The position numbers were made by a program, and so were the translations under genes. The notes beneath the pieces were generated by a model. That model saw only the letters and a program-made list of their open reading frames with translations. It ran no database searches and had not been told where the DNA came from. A stretch of DNA of 64,000 bases from an uncultured bacterium. GTDB taxonomy: Bacteria; Planctomycetota; UBA1135; GCA-002686595. The stretch spans positions 124,001 through 188,000 of the forward strand of contig CALCXM010000083.1 of NCBI GenBank assembly GCA_937905825.1, read 5' to 3'. Of this stretch, positions 8,707-17,807 are shown in pieces. Positions within the stretch are counted from its first letter, which is position 1, and every line of letters begins with the position of its first letter.

Positions 8707-9627
8707 TCAATCGAGGTTCAGGTCCATCGCTTTAAGCATGGCCCCCATGTTCCCGAGATTGCCTTCAATGATGACCCGCTTGTCTGCGCCCTTGAGCTTG
8801 CCGAGGGTTTCGATGTAGCGTTGCCCAAGCTCCAACTTGACAGCATTGCGACCGCCCTTGCCGTCGATGGCGGCGGCCACTTGCCGGATCGAGTTGGCCG
8901 TGGCCTTGCCAATCGCGAGGATTTCTTCTGCACGTCCCTGGGCCTCGTTGATCTTGCGTTGCATTTCCCCTTGGGAGAGGTTGATTAGCTCAGCCTTCTT
9001 GCCTTCGGAAGTGTTGATCAAGGATTGCTGCAGTCCGTGGCTCTCCTGCAGGATCGCCCGACGGTTGCGTTCCGCCGTGACCTGCTTCTCCATGGACTTG
9101 CGGACGGACTCCGGCGGTGTCAGGTTCTTGATCTCGAAGCGGTGAATCTTGACGCCCCACTTCTGGGCCGCTTCGTCGAGCACCGAAACCACCTGGCCGC
9201 TGATGGCTTCGCGTTCTTCGAAGGTGCGGTCCAAATCCAGGGTACCGATGACGGCCCGAGTGGTCGTCTGGGCCAATTGAACGGCAGCGTAGCGACAGTC
9301 CGTGATGCCGTAGCTGGCGCGCACGCTGTCGATCACCTGCATGTAGATCACCCCGTCCACTTCCACCTGGATCTCATCCTTGGTGAAGCAACTTTGGGGC
9401 GGAACTTCGATGGTGTGTTCCTTGAGATCTTGAGTGAACGCTACGCGATCGATGAAGGGAAAGAGCACGTGAAAACCAGCCCGCAGGGTCACGTGGTAAC
9501 GCCCAAAGCGTTGGACTAGGAACTCGGTCTGGGCCGGCACCATGCGGATGGAGCGAAAGAGGCCAACCAAGATGAAGAGAAAGCAGCCGCCCATGACGAC
9601 GGAGAAAAGGATCAGATCGGGTGACAT
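8707..9627 (-). CDS. SPFH/band-7 membrane protein (stomatin-like)
   Basis: The protein has 306 residues: an N-terminal membrane anchor (about 5-28), then a band-7/SPFH domain (AQTEFLVQRFGRYHVTLRAG onwards, with the conserved DEIQVEVDGVIYMQV strand pair and AQTTTRAVIG), then a long charged alpha-helical region rich in Glu, Ala and Arg and a C-terminal tail. Stomatin/QmcA-type proteins oligomerise on the inner membrane and mark lipid-ordered microdomains. It is the last gene of a three-gene operon (NfeD, SPFH, SPFH) and begins only 5 bases after the preceding stop. It is a divergent paralogue of its neighbour. Confidence 0.88.
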   Translation of the reverse strand: MSPDLILFSVVMGGCFLFILVGLFRSIRMVPAQTEFLVQRFGRYHVTLRAGFHVLFPFIDRVAFTQDLKEHTIEVPPQSCFTKDEIQVEVDGVIYMQVIDSVRASYGITDCRYAAVQLAQTTTRAVIGTLDLDRTFEEREAISGQVVSVLDEAAQKWGVKIHRFEIKNLTPPESVRKSMEKQVTAERNRRAILQESHGLQQSLINTSEGKKAELINLSQGEMQRKINEAQGRAEEILAIGKATANSIRQVAAAIDGKGGRNAVKLELGQRYIETLGKLKGADKRVIIEGNLGNMGAMLKAMDLNLD

Positions 9628-9632
9628 GCTGA

Positions 9633-10559
9633 CTACTCCTGACTCAGGCGGAAGGTGGACGGGGCGGCTTTGCTCTTGAGCTCTTCGACGACCCCTTTGA
9701 GGGTCGCTAGGCCGGCCGGGAAGACCGCGACATCGCCGGTCTCGATGATGGAGCCGAGCTCCTGCACATAACTTTCGATCAAGTTCATGCGAACCGCTTC
9801 CGTGCCGCCGGGGGCCTCGATCGCCTCGCCCACCAGGCTCAGACTCGTGGCTGTGGCTTCGGCCACAAGGCGGATGGACTCCGCCCGGCCCGTGGCTTCG
9901 TTGATGCGCTTTTGTTTCTCGCCCTCGGACACATTGATGGCGTGTTGGCGTTGGCCGTCCGAGACGTTGATCAATTTTTCCTTCTCCGCAGTGGCGCGCG
10001 TGATGGCCGCGCGCTTCTCGCGCTCCGCCTCCATCTGTTTCTCGAGAGTGTCGATCACGTGCCGGGTGGGCGTGATGTCCTTGATCTCGTAGCGCAGGAC
10101 CTTGACCCCCCAGGGGTCGGAGGCCTTGTCGATTTCACTAATGATCTTGGCGTTTACCGAGTCGCGCTCCGCGAAGGTTTGTCCCAGGCTGATCTTGCCA
10201 ATCTCCGAGCGCATGGTGGTTTGCGCGAGGTTCACACTAGCGGCAAGGTAGTTGCCAATGCCGTAGCTCGCCTTCATCGGGTCCATCACCTTGAGGTAGA
10301 GCAAGCCGTCGACTTCGACTTGAATGTTGTCACTGGTGATCACTGACTGGGAAGGGATGTCGATGACCTGTTCCCGAATCTCCTGCTCGTAAGCAGCGCG
10401 ATCGAAGAAGGGCACGAGGAAGTAGATTCCCGGGGTCAAAGTGCGTTGGTACTTTCCAAGGCGCTCGATGATGACGTTTTCGCGTTCCTGGACAATCAGC
10501 ACGGTCTTGTAAACCAAGAACAGTGCAAGGAGCACGATGCAAGAGATGGTGGTGAGCAT
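9633..10559 (-). CDS. SPFH/band-7 membrane protein (stomatin/paraslipin-like)
   Basis: The protein has 308 residues with one N-terminal membrane segment (about 3-23) and a canonical stomatin-type core: VQERENVIIERLGKYQRTL, FDRAAYEQEIREQVIDIPSQ, the DNIQVEVDGLLYLKV pair and NLAQTTMRSEIGK. An acidic/basic helix with repeated VSEGEKQKRINEATGRAE elements follows. It resembles QmcA-type proteins. It lies 15 bases after the NfeD gene, an association known from many bacteria in which the NfeD OB-domain protein works with an SPFH partner. It probably assembles at the inner membrane, possibly with its downstream paralogue as a hetero-oligomer (inference). Confidence 0.9.
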   Translation of the reverse strand: MLTTISCIVLLALFLVYKTVLIVQERENVIIERLGKYQRTLTPGIYFLVPFFDRAAYEQEIREQVIDIPSQSVITSDNIQVEVDGLLYLKVMDPMKASYGIGNYLAASVNLAQTTMRSEIGKISLGQTFAERDSVNAKIISEIDKASDPWGVKVLRYEIKDITPTRHVIDTLEKQMEAEREKRAAITRATAEKEKLINVSDGQRQHAINVSEGEKQKRINEATGRAESIRLVAEATATSLSLVGEAIEAPGGTEAVRMNLIESYVQELGSIIETGDVAVFPAGLATLKGVVEELKSKAAPSTFRLSQE

Positions 10560-10574
10560 AGGGCAGTTGCCTTT

Positions 10575-11030
10575 TTAGATTTTCTTAACGAGCCAGGTGA
10601 TGTTTTCACGACCGACGATCTTGACCTGATCCCCGACTTTGGGGGACGTCCCGCGTTCCGCCCTGGCGACCCAGGTGGTCCCGCTGTGAGTGATGCGGCC
10701 GTGCCCCGTGGCATCAAAGGCTTCAATCACCTTGGCGATTTCCCCGAAGACTGCCGCGTCCTCATCCATGCTCTGGATGTCGGTGTCGCTGGGGTAGAAG
10801 CGCATAACCAGCAAGCGCAAGGTGAAGATGTAGAGGATCGAGCTACCAAAGAACCAGATGAACTGAGCGGGAAGGCTCTCGATCTCTCCCAGGTACAAGA
10901 GCAAGCCGACGGTGGCCGCTCCGAGTCCCACGAACACCGAGACCAATCCGGGAAGTACAAACTCCGCGAAGACCAAAAGGCCAGCGAAGATCAACCAGTA
11001 TTCGTAGGGCGAGTCCTCCATGGGGCGCAC
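10575..11030 (-). CDS. NfeD-family membrane protein
   Basis: The protein has 151 residues, with three to four hydrophobic segments in the first 80 residues and a C-terminal OB-like beta domain (GRITHSGTTWVARAERGTSP, then GDQVKIVGRENITWLVKKI). It is the short NfeD form that lacks the ClpP-like protease domain. It is the first gene of the operon with two SPFH proteins, the classical partners of short NfeD. The family is thought to modulate SPFH assemblies in the membrane; the precise molecular role is not settled. Confidence 0.85.
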   Translation of the reverse strand: MRPMEDSPYEYWLIFAGLLVFAEFVLPGLVSVFVGLGAATVGLLLYLGEIESLPAQFIWFFGSSILYIFTLRLLVMRFYPSDTDIQSMDEDAAVFGEIAKVIEAFDATGHGRITHSGTTWVARAERGTSPKVGDQVKIVGRENITWLVKKI

Positions 11031-11120
11031 CCTACAGGGTCCTCAGAGGCCCTTTCAAACTCAAACCACGGAACCTCGTGGGGAATCGGATCTAGCGCTC
11101 GAAGCTCGACGGGGAGCGGG

Positions 11121-13127
11121 CTAGGGGCCAGGGCGCAGCAGTTGGGGGCCGAGTTCGGGGCGCGTGGACAGAAGTTCTCGGGCAGCGAGCAGCAAGTCCA
11201 GGTCATCCTCGAGGGAGGTCAGCATCCCACCCAGTTCACCGGACTGACGCAGACCGGCCAACTCCCCCATGCCGCGCCGACGCAGGTCCTCCTCCGCAAT
11301 CACGAAGCCATCGTCGCATTGCTCGAGCAACTCGAAGCGTTCCCGGGCCGTCGGCTTCCCGTAAAGCAAACACCAGGAGCGCTTGCCACCGCGACCGACC
11401 CGGCCGCGCAATTGATGCAGTTGAGCGAGTCCCAAGCGCTCCGCCTCTTCAATCACCATGACCGTCGCGGCGGGCACATCCACGCCGACCTCGATGACCG
11501 TGGTGGCGATCAAGAGCTGAACCTCGCCGCGACGGAATGCATCCAAGCGCTCGGCGCGCACTTCCGGCTTCAGCTGTCCATGGACCAGGGTCGTTCCGTG
11601 CTTGGCCAGGTCAGAATTTGAGAGGCGTTCAAAGGCAGCTTCGGCACCGCCGTCCTCCTGGGCGCCGATGCGTGGGCAAACCCAATAGACCTGCTCGCCA
11701 GCGTCCATGCGTTCAGCTAAAAATTGGGGCAAGCGTGCGCCGTCCTTGGCTCGCAACCAGCGCGTCTTGATCGGCCCGCGGCCTGCGGGTTTCTCGCGCA
11801 GGATGCTGACTTCCAGGTTTCCGTAGATGGTGAGGGCCAGGGTGCGAGGAATGGGCGTGGCGGTCATCAACAGCAAGTGGGCCGCGCCTCCCTTTTCAAG
11901 TAGGCGCGCGCGCTGGGCCACCCCGAAGCGTTGCTGTTCATCGATCACGCAGAAGGCCAAGCGTTTGTAGCGCAGGGACTTTGAGAAGAGCGCGTGCGTG
12001 CCGAAGACGATGTCTATGTCGCCGGCCGCCAGCCCCTTGGAAGTCAAGTTGCGCAAGGCATTGGGCTGGGATCCTGTGAGCAGGGCGCAGCGCAGGCCGG
12101 CGGCCTCCAGCAGCCTGCGGGAGCTCTCGTAATGTTGCTCCGCAAGGAGTTCCGTGGGGGCCATGAACGCGCACTGCCCAGCGCTCGCCGCTACAGCTGA
12201 AGTCGCGAGCAGGGCAAGCACCGTCTTGCCTGCTCCCACATCCCCTTGCAATAGACGTCGCATGGGCACGGGCTGAGCAAGATCCTCCACGAGTTGAGCA
12301 AGGATCTGCTGTTGCCCGGCTGTCAGCACGAACGGAAGAGCGAGCCGCGCAGCGTGCTGCGCCGGCGTCGAAGACTCAATTTGCAAAGCGCAAGCTGGCG
12401 CCGGCTCGACTTGCGCCCCTAGCCGAACCCGAGCTTGCAACATCAACAAGTCCTGCAAAAGCACCCGCCGCCGCGCGTCCTGAAACTCCTTCAAGCTTTG
12501 GGGAAAGTGCAACTGTTCGATAGCCACGGAAAGCGCAGGAAGTTCAAGAGCTGCAAGCTCCTGCGCCTTCAGGAGATCCGGCAAGGGAGCCTCCAACGTG
12601 TCGAGCGCCAGCCGCAACAAGGACCGCACGAGCTCCTGCCCCACTCCCTTCGGCAAGCTGTAGGTCGGAATCCAACTGCCGGCCTCGAGGGCATTCGGAC
12701 CCGGTGCCATTTTGGGGGCCACCATCAGCGGCCCCTTCGCGCTGGCGCTCAAGCGACCTGCAAAGCTGTAGACCTCGCCCCTCTCGAAGCGCTCCCGCTG
12801 CCAGGGTTGATTGAAGTACACCACCTCCAACTCGCACTCCCCATCGGTCACGGTCAGGCGCAAGGTACTGCGTCGACCGAAGCGCTTGAATTGCTTGCGG
12901 CTCAGCTCCCCGTGAAGGATGAGCGTCTCAGGTCCTTCGCAGGCAAGCGCTTCGTCCAAGTTGCAAGCGCGACCGGAGGAATCGACACGGCGTGGAACGT
13001 GGAAGAGCAACTCGCCGATGGTTTCGATCCCTTGACGCTCGAAGGCCTGCGCGCGCGCCGGCCCGACTCCTTTCAGAATCGACAGAGGACTGTCGAGGGC
13101 GGGAGCTAGGGGCGCGCTGTTCTTCAT
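11121..13127 (-). CDS. recG: ATP-dependent DNA helicase RecG
   Basis: The protein has 668 residues, close to the usual RecG size. The N-terminal wedge/OB region (about 10-240) starts with a helix-hairpin-helix-like SILKGVGPARAQAFERQGI. The helicase core has Walker A GDVGAGKT (295-302), PTELLAEQH (motif Ia), FGTHALFS, motif II, MTATPIPRT (motif III), IEVGVDVPAATVM and the QLRGRVGRG motif VI. RecG remodels stalled forks and branch-migrates Holliday junctions. Motif II reads DEQQ where DEQH is usual. The gene stands between the NfeD operon and the chalcone-isomerase-like gene, all on the minus strand. Confidence 0.96.
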   Translation of the reverse strand: MKNSAPLAPALDSPLSILKGVGPARAQAFERQGIETIGELLFHVPRRVDSSGRACNLDEALACEGPETLILHGELSRKQFKRFGRRSTLRLTVTDGECELEVVYFNQPWQRERFERGEVYSFAGRLSASAKGPLMVAPKMAPGPNALEAGSWIPTYSLPKGVGQELVRSLLRLALDTLEAPLPDLLKAQELAALELPALSVAIEQLHFPQSLKEFQDARRRVLLQDLLMLQARVRLGAQVEPAPACALQIESSTPAQHAARLALPFVLTAGQQQILAQLVEDLAQPVPMRRLLQGDVGAGKTVLALLATSAVAASAGQCAFMAPTELLAEQHYESSRRLLEAAGLRCALLTGSQPNALRNLTSKGLAAGDIDIVFGTHALFSKSLRYKRLAFCVIDEQQRFGVAQRARLLEKGGAAHLLLMTATPIPRTLALTIYGNLEVSILREKPAGRGPIKTRWLRAKDGARLPQFLAERMDAGEQVYWVCPRIGAQEDGGAEAAFERLSNSDLAKHGTTLVHGQLKPEVRAERLDAFRRGEVQLLIATTVIEVGVDVPAATVMVIEEAERLGLAQLHQLRGRVGRGGKRSWCLLYGKPTARERFELLEQCDDGFVIAEEDLRRRGMGELAGLRQSGELGGMLTSLEDDLDLLLAARELLSTRPELGPQLLRPGP

Positions 13128-13175
13128 CCGCTTGGGGTCTGCGAGAGCTGCCAGACCGAGGTCCAGAGTATCAGC

Positions 13176-13982
13176 TCACTCGTCCGAACCCTTGACCTGG
13201 AGCACAACGGGCAGGCGCTTGATCATCGCCTTCTTGGCCGACTTGGAAATCGGATCGGCCCCCAGATACACGTCAAACAAAGCTCGCGAAAGCGCATAGG
13301 AATGGATGCCCCCCATGCTTTTGCCGCCGACGCGAGTGTAGAGCACACCGTCCTTGTCCCACGTGAACAGGAGCTCCACGCCACTCTTCACTTCGTCGAT
13401 CGCGAAGAGCTTGCGAAAGGTCTGAAGGTCCGCGACCTTGCCCAACTGAACCCCCCTGGGCAGTTTTAGGCTTTGGTTGGAGAAGAGTTTCATCATGCGC
13501 GGGCCGAGGCTCTCGTCGAAGGCCTCCGCCATGTCGCTGCCGTCCACGTCTCTGCACATCTCCAAGCGCAGGGTCGTGGGCAGACCGTTCCTGAGCAGGG
13601 CGTCGTAGAGCGCCCCGTCCTTTTGCAGCTCTTTGGCCGTTTTCTTCTCCCAGCGCTCGAGAGTTTGGCGGGCCGCATTGGGCTCGATGTAAATTCCCAT
13701 GGCGTAGACGTCGACGCCGAAGATGGTCTTCTCCCGAATACCAACTCCCAAGAGTGCTTGATCCGCGAACAGAACGGGCTGCTTGGATCCCGGATGAGTC
13801 ACGCCGTGGCCCAGGGCCGCTCCGCTCAACACCACGGCAAAGCGCTTGCCGCTCTCCGGTTCCTTGACGGTTTCCTGGGGCGCAATCGTCCCTGCAAAGA
13901 CGACCGTGGTCTGCAGAACACTCAGCGCCAAGAGCGAGAGGAAGAAGCCGAGCGCGGGTGAGATGGGGTTTGATGGGGCCAT
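13176..13982 (-). CDS. Exported chalcone-isomerase-like protein
   Basis: The start at 13982 gives a signal peptide (MAPSNPISPALGFFLSLLAL to about residue 30) and 268 residues; earlier in-frame starts would run into the upstream gene. The mature part looks like the bacterial chalcone-isomerase-like fold: ADQALLGVGIREKTIFGVDVYAMGIYIE, then the long helix that ends in LRLEMCRDVDGSDMAEAFDESL, and the C-terminal ALSRALFDVYLGADPIS element. In plants the fold makes flavanones or binds fatty acids; bacterial exported members have no assigned reaction. It follows the glycoside-hydrolase-like lipoprotein by 31 bases and may share its transcript. Confidence 0.75.
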   Translation of the reverse strand: MAPSNPISPALGFFLSLLALSVLQTTVVFAGTIAPQETVKEPESGKRFAVVLSGAALGHGVTHPGSKQPVLFADQALLGVGIREKTIFGVDVYAMGIYIEPNAARQTLERWEKKTAKELQKDGALYDALLRNGLPTTLRLEMCRDVDGSDMAEAFDESLGPRMMKLFSNQSLKLPRGVQLGKVADLQTFRKLFAIDEVKSGVELLFTWDKDGVLYTRVGGKSMGGIHSYALSRALFDVYLGADPISKSAKKAMIKRLPVVLQVKGSDE

Positions 13983-14013
13983 GGGAGTTCCGAGGAAGGA
14001 GACGACGAAACGA

Positions 14014-16302
14014 TCACTGAACGGGTGCGAGACTCGGCAAGATCTGCGCCGCGGGCTTGCCCCGCAAGTCAAAGCTGCGGTCCATGGTTCCCCCCGAGGA
14101 CGGGCGCGCTGACCACTTCCACGCGAAGAAACCGCCAAAGGCGTCCGGCTGGTTGTTCCCTGCAGCGCGGCGACGCTCAAGGGCCTGGGCGAAAGCTCTG
14201 TAGTACTGCAGTTGGAGTTGCGCGCTGGCGGGCCCCGCGCCCACGGCCGTTTCGTTCGCGCCCTCGGTCACGGAACGCACGCCGAATTCCATCATGAGCA
14301 CAGGTTTGCCCGCGCTCGCGGCGAGCTCATCGAGCGACTTGAGCAGCGAGCTCCAACGCAGGTCCAGGTACGGCTCTGCTGGCGGCGCCTGTCCAAGCTC
14401 CTTGAGCTGCGGAAAGTACGAGATCCCGACGAAGTCCAAGGCATCCCAGTGCGGATAATTCTGCGCCTCACCATCCCACTCCGCCGCGTACGTCAAGAGC
14501 CCGCTGAAGCCCCCGCGCGCCAAGCCGATCGCTCGACTCCAGCCCGCGCTGAAAGTTTGATGGGCCTGCGGGGCGAGACTGCGGTTTGCGTTGCGCCGGG
14601 AAAGGGAAGTGCCCACGCACAAGAGGTCCACCCGACACAGTTCCGCGAGCAGAGCGTAGTGCACGAGAGCCGGGTTCAGCTCGTCGAAAAACTCCTGCCA
14701 GTGGGCTGCGCTCGTGCGACGTTGCCAGGCGGAGTGTCCCGTGCTGTCGGACAGCAAGATGTGCGGTTGGAAGGCGAGGAAACCCAGCTGTGCATTGCGG
14801 GAGCGCGCCACCACTTGGGCAATGCTGACGTCCCCTTCGCTCGCCTGTCGACCACCCGTGCTGGCCTGTTCACGCCAATTGGGAGTTCCGTTGAAGTAGC
14901 TGGTGATCGAGAGCGAGTCCGCCCCCGTGGCCCGGGCGCTGCTCAAGCTCTGGTCCAAGTCGATGTTGTCGTAGCCACCACCGATGCGCGCGGTCGAGTC
15001 CAAAGCAACCCCGGTGAGAAAGCTCCCGGCAACTCTTTGGGCGGGTTGGCGAGGGCTCGTCTTTGTGGGCGTGTCCTGCAACCATTGCCGAAAGCCTTGT
15101 TCGATGGAATCATCGACCTTCAAAGAACTCTCACCACTCCACAGGGACTTCAGGAACTCAGGGCCCCGCGCGCCACGCAAGTAGCGAAAGAGCAAACCCC
15201 GTCCCGCCGACAGTTGATGTTGGGAGAGTTCGTGAGCGCTGGTGGGTTCGACCAATTGCTGTACGGAGGGGAGCAATTGAGCAGCGAGCAAATGCTTGCC
15301 CCAGACAGGCAAATCGCGCCCCCACCAAGTCCCGGCCCCGTCGATGCCCGCTGCCTCTTGCAGCCAGGGGTCGATGGCCGGGCCGAGCAATTCCTTCGCC
15401 GCCCAAGCCGCCACGCACGCTCCGCCATCGTGGGGCAAGGCCTTGCCGAGCAGAACCAAGCGATGGTTGCGCAGGCCCAGGGAAACCGCCAAGTCGCTGG
15501 ATTGGGCGAAGCTATGCAAGTAGTTCGCGTCGTCCACCAGAAACACATGCAGCTTGGACGTAAGCGGTTCGCCGACCCAACCGCTCACACGCTCCAAGGC
15601 CGCGATCGCTTGGGACTGATACTGGGAGGAGCGCCCCGCCAAGATTCGTGCTCCCACATGCAAGGCAAGCTGGGGCGTTTCCAACTGAGCGGGAACCAGC
15701 CAGTTTTCTCTCTCGTGAAATTCCAATCCACGCACTCGAGCACGCCAGTCGAATTCCCGTTGTCCGTCCTTCGCGCTGATCATCGTGAGCCCCGCTCGAC
15801 CCCCCAGGGTCAAGCGATCCAGGCAGTCCTCGAGGGCGCCCCAACGCACGCCGAGGTACACAGTCAGCGGCAAGCCCGGGCGCACGGGGTCCGGTCCACG
15901 CAGCTCCCAACGGTCCCGGTTCCCGCGCAGGCCGAGCCCCGCGAAAGTGGCCCCATTCTCGGTCTCGATGCCGAAGTGTTGGACGAGTGCCACCATCTGG
16001 GGATCTTCCAAGGTGCCAATCACGATGCGTGGGACCGTGGGATCCCCCGCCCCGAGGCCCTCGATCAGCGACGTCGATTTTGCCGAGCGACGGGCCAGGG
16101 TTGTGCTTGCACGCTCGAGAGCCAACTGAGTGCTTGCGGCGCGCGCTCCACCGGCGGCCAATTGAATCTCGACGGCCTTCGCCCGCTCAAGCCCCTGCCG
16201 CAATTGCGCCGACGACGCAGGCCTCCCCTGGGGAGGTCCGCAGGCAAGGCCACAGGTTAGGCAAAGGATTAGCCAAGCGAGATTTCGAAACAATCGGGAC
16301 AC
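14014..16302 (-). CDS. Lipoprotein with glycoside-hydrolase (GH113-like) C-terminal barrel
   Basis: The protein has 762 residues, with a signal peptide and a weak lipobox (G-L-A-C21). Residues 50-200 form a beta-rich exported region and 215-400 a helical region that recalls gluzincin peptidases but has no HExxH motif. The C-terminal part (about 425-760) looks like the GH113-type TIM barrel: DLLCVGTSL (559-567), DALDFVGISYFPQL (620-633), PVLMMEFGVRS (667-677, probable nucleophile Glu672) and FFAWKW. In GH113 relatives the position of Ser566 is normally the acid/base Glu, so hydrolase activity is uncertain. It is probably surface or periplasmic. The assignment rests on motif memory, not on a profile search. 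Confidence 0.55.
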   Translation of the reverse strand: MSRLFRNLAWLILCLTCGLACGPPQGRPASSAQLRQGLERAKAVEIQLAAGGARAASTQLALERASTTLARRSAKSTSLIEGLGAGDPTVPRIVIGTLEDPQMVALVQHFGIETENGATFAGLGLRGNRDRWELRGPDPVRPGLPLTVYLGVRWGALEDCLDRLTLGGRAGLTMISAKDGQREFDWRARVRGLEFHERENWLVPAQLETPQLALHVGARILAGRSSQYQSQAIAALERVSGWVGEPLTSKLHVFLVDDANYLHSFAQSSDLAVSLGLRNHRLVLLGKALPHDGGACVAAWAAKELLGPAIDPWLQEAAGIDGAGTWWGRDLPVWGKHLLAAQLLPSVQQLVEPTSAHELSQHQLSAGRGLLFRYLRGARGPEFLKSLWSGESSLKVDDSIEQGFRQWLQDTPTKTSPRQPAQRVAGSFLTGVALDSTARIGGGYDNIDLDQSLSSARATGADSLSITSYFNGTPNWREQASTGGRQASEGDVSIAQVVARSRNAQLGFLAFQPHILLSDSTGHSAWQRRTSAAHWQEFFDELNPALVHYALLAELCRVDLLCVGTSLSRRNANRSLAPQAHQTFSAGWSRAIGLARGGFSGLLTYAAEWDGEAQNYPHWDALDFVGISYFPQLKELGQAPPAEPYLDLRWSSLLKSLDELAASAGKPVLMMEFGVRSVTEGANETAVGAGPASAQLQLQYYRAFAQALERRRAAGNNQPDAFGGFFAWKWSARPSSGGTMDRSFDLRGKPAAQILPSLAPVQ

Positions 16303-16358
16303 CTGTCTAGTGAATCAAACGGAAGGGTGCGGAACCACGTCGGAGAGCGCTATTCTCC

Positions 16359-17807
16359 ATGAGTCCCATGACCCACGCCACAACAACCCAAGCCTCCAAT
16401 CGTTCCGAAAACCCGGAGGGAAAGCGGAAGCGGGGCCCGTGTCTGCTGAAATGGCTGATGCTGGCGAGTTTGCTGCACGGCCTCACGTACCTGTTGCTGT
16501 TGCCGCCCTGGATGGGCGAGGACGAGCCTTGGCACGTGGAGTACGCCCATTACATTGGTCGCGGGTACCTCCCTTGGGGTGGGCGTCCGATCTCCGCCGC
16601 GGATCTTGAGTTGTACTCCCCCTCCCAGGCACAGGTCGTACGAGAGATCGGCGGCATCCCGCGCGAGGAGATCCTCTCCACCCAGGAGGCCCTGGTGGGT
16701 TCCATGCGGACTCACGACTTTTGGCGACGGGTGGATTGGGCGGGCAACGGGGATGCGGCGCTCAACTTCGATCAAGTCTCGCCTTACTTGACAGCCACCC
16801 ACCAGCCGCCGCTTTACTATTTGATCGTCGGACAGATCTTGCGCTTCAGCGGTGGTGACGTCCTCGTGGAGATGTGGCTATTGCGCGGTTTCTCCCTGCT
16901 GGCCTACTTGGCCGTGGTGCTCGCGAGCTACGAACTGGGAAGGACCTTGACCCGTGACAAATGGCTGCCTCTGATCGCCGCCGTTTTCGTCGCTTGGTGG
17001 CCCATGCACGCGCGTCAGGCCGCCGTGGTCAACAACGATGTGTTGGTCAAGGTCTTCAGCTCTTGGTCGCTGGTCCTGTCGGCGCGCATCGCCGTGCGCG
17101 GCCTCAGCCTGCGCCGCTTCTGCATCGGCTTGATGCTGGCCCTCGGTGCGCTCTTGACCAAGACCACGGGCGCCGCGGCCTTGGTGCCATTCGGTTTGTC
17201 CTGTGTGCTTTCGCCGACGCTGCGTGAGGGCTTGCTTGGGCGCCGGCGATGGCTCGCGCCGCTCGTCCTCTTGTCCATTCTGGCGGCGATTCCGCTGCTT
17301 TACTCCGCCTCCAACAACCCGGCGATTCCACGCAACACCGCACGCCTCGTGGAACGCGTCAGCGCCGTGTTCGCAGGAGGCTTCTTCGATGAATTCGCGA
17401 GAACCTCCGTGGGCGCCTTCAACTGGTACATACGCGACTTGCCAAGTGTCGTGCACAGCCTCGTGGCCCTCTTCGCTGGTTTGAGCGCTGCTTTGCTCCT
17501 CGTGGGCCTCTTGCGCAGAACAGGCGCAGAGCAACCCGAATTTCGACGGCGAGTCGTGCTCATTTGTGCTGCGGGGCTCCTCTCCCAAATCACATTGATC
17601 CTTTTGCGGGGAGTCTCCGCTGGACGCTACGCGATGCCCATGATCGCCGCCCTCGCCGTCTTGTGTGCGGCCGCCTGGACCCGGCCCTTCAGCGAGGATC
17701 GTCGCCGCATTGGCGCTGGCATCTTGGTTCTCGCGCTCGTGTTGTTCGACGGAGTTTTCCTTTGGTCTGGGCTGGTGCTTAACCAGTACGGAGTGTGGGG
17801 CTCATGA
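16359..17807 (+). CDS. DUF2142-like multi-pass membrane glycosyltransferase
   Basis: The protein has 482 residues: a polar basic N-terminus, then about ten to eleven membrane segments. Directly after the first segment is the acidic loop MGEDEPWHVEYAHY (Asp55/Glu56), placed like the catalytic acidic motif of GT-C type glycosyltransferases (GT39/GT83 and DUF2142 relatives), which use polyprenyl-phosphate sugars. A second loop with TATHQPPLYYLI is also typical. The substrate is unknown. The stop overlaps the next start (ATGA), and a third gene follows the same way, so the three form a translationally coupled operon. Confidence 0.7.
   Translation: MSPMTHATTTQASNRSENPEGKRKRGPCLLKWLMLASLLHGLTYLLLLPPWMGEDEPWHVEYAHYIGRGYLPWGGRPISAADLELYSPSQAQVVREIGGIPREEILSTQEALVGSMRTHDFWRRVDWAGNGDAALNFDQVSPYLTATHQPPLYYLIVGQILRFSGGDVLVEMWLLRGFSLLAYLAVVLASYELGRTLTRDKWLPLIAAVFVAWWPMHARQAAVVNNDVLVKVFSSWSLVLSARIAVRGLSLRRFCIGLMLALGALLTKTTGAAALVPFGLSCVLSPTLREGLLGRRRWLAPLVLLSILAAIPLLYSASNNPAIPRNTARLVERVSAVFAGGFFDEFARTSVGAFNWYIRDLPSVVHSLVALFAGLSAALLLVGLLRRTGAEQPEFRRRVVLICAAGLLSQITLILLRGVSAGRYAMPMIAALAVLCAAAWTRPFSEDRRRIGAGILVLALVLFDGVFLWSGLVLNQYGVWGS

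Noticed and set aside
14212-16260. Open frame of 682 codons on the plus strand, opposite the glycoside-hydrolase-like gene
   Set aside because: It mirrors the real minus-strand gene; its sequence has no domain and is biased as expected for an antisense frame in high-GC DNA.
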